Origin: Vibrio diazotrophicus
GTDB lineage: Bacteria > Pseudomonadota > Gammaproteobacteria > Enterobacterales > Vibrionaceae
Reading direction: 5' to 3'
NCBI RefSeq assembly: GCF_038452265.1
Contig: NZ_CP151842.1
Location: 682,001 to 746,000 of the forward strand
Length of the DNA stretch: 64,000 nt
This document shows positions 63,958-64,000 of this stretch, one piece after another (the first letter of the stretch is position 1; every line of letters begins with the position of its first letter). Under the pieces are notes generated by a model. The model searched no databases and was not told where the DNA came from. It saw only the letters and a list, made by a program, of their open reading frames with translations. A program made the position numbers and the translations under genes.

Positions 63958-64000
63958 CCAAACGTTTGGTGGGCTGGCGTAAGTTGATCTTAACTTTTAA

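Noticed and set aside
63958..63969. CCAAACGTTTGG as a PurR operator
   Set aside because: It shares the AAACGTTT core, but the flanks do not match, and it lies next to a terminator where a promoter operator is not expected.
63645..64000. Open minus-strand frame entering from the right edge
   Set aside because: It reads straight through the strong hairpin at 63925-63957, has no recognisable protein features and no start, so it looks like chance.
1..64000. CRISPR arrays, tRNA or rRNA genes
   Set aside because: No regularly spaced repeats, cloverleaf-like segments or rRNA-like sequence were found on either strand.

Overview
The window looks like a stretch of the large chromosome of a Vibrio. 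The gene order ppk / pstCAB-phoU / cutC / prx2-oxyR2 / aceBA / CBS protein / queA-tgt-yajC-secDF / suhB / trmJ / iscRSUA-hscBA-fdx-iscX / pepB / ndk / rlmN-rodZ-ispG-hisS-yfgM-bamB-der / alanyl-tRNA-editing protein / yfgJ / xseA / guaBA follows, from memory, the V. cholerae chromosome 1 order around VC0724-VC0768. GC content is moderate, and gene-specific traits agree: an OxyR2-type regulator with Glu204, an ERIC element, and rlmN directly followed by rodZ without pilF. No rRNA, tRNA or CRISPR array was seen.

Layout. 1-7285: phosphate and polyphosphate genes, with PhoB boxes on both sides of the divergent ppk/pstC region. 7305-10080: cutC, then the peroxide module prx2-oxyR2. 10081-13805: glyoxylate shunt genes aceB and aceA behind a 670-bp control region full of dyads. 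13806-19876: a block I think is inserted relative to V. cholerae: a frameshifted REC-EAL phosphodiesterase gene, a membrane GGDEF cyclase, a NarQ-like nitrate-type sensor that ends before its kinase domain, and a chemoreceptor. 20165-26512: CBS protein, queuosine synthesis (queA, tgt) and protein export (yajC, secD, secF). 26733-34192: suhB, trmJ and the complete Isc iron-sulfur operon under tandem IscR boxes. 34356-44920: housekeeping genes ending in the rlmN-to-der cluster (envelope, isoprenoid, tRNA charging, ribosome assembly).

45024-48613: an AlaX-like editing protein, then a 227-bp intergenic region before yfgJ. By synteny this is where crtS should lie, the chromosome 1 site that triggers chromosome 2 replication. 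It is followed by a GGDEF-EAL gene broken twice (an in-frame amber codon and a 5-bp tandem duplication). 48698-53449: xseA, then guaB with a structured leader, and guaA with its own PurR-like box. 53765-60825: satP, a BASS transporter, an alanine/glycine symporter, dadA with a divergent LysR regulator, and a GAF-GGDEF cyclase. 61127-63718: a complete IS21-family element with 12-bp terminal repeats and a 4-bp target duplication.

Three themes link the genes. Carbon flow to acetate and alanine (aceBA, satP, agcS, dadA) meets purine synthesis (guaBA). Iron-sulfur assembly serves several [4Fe-4S] enzymes in the window (RlmN, IspG). In c-di-GMP signalling, two cyclases are intact while both EAL phosphodiesterases are disrupted, which suggests (inference) selection or drift towards less c-di-GMP breakdown at these loci, unless the lesions are assembly errors.
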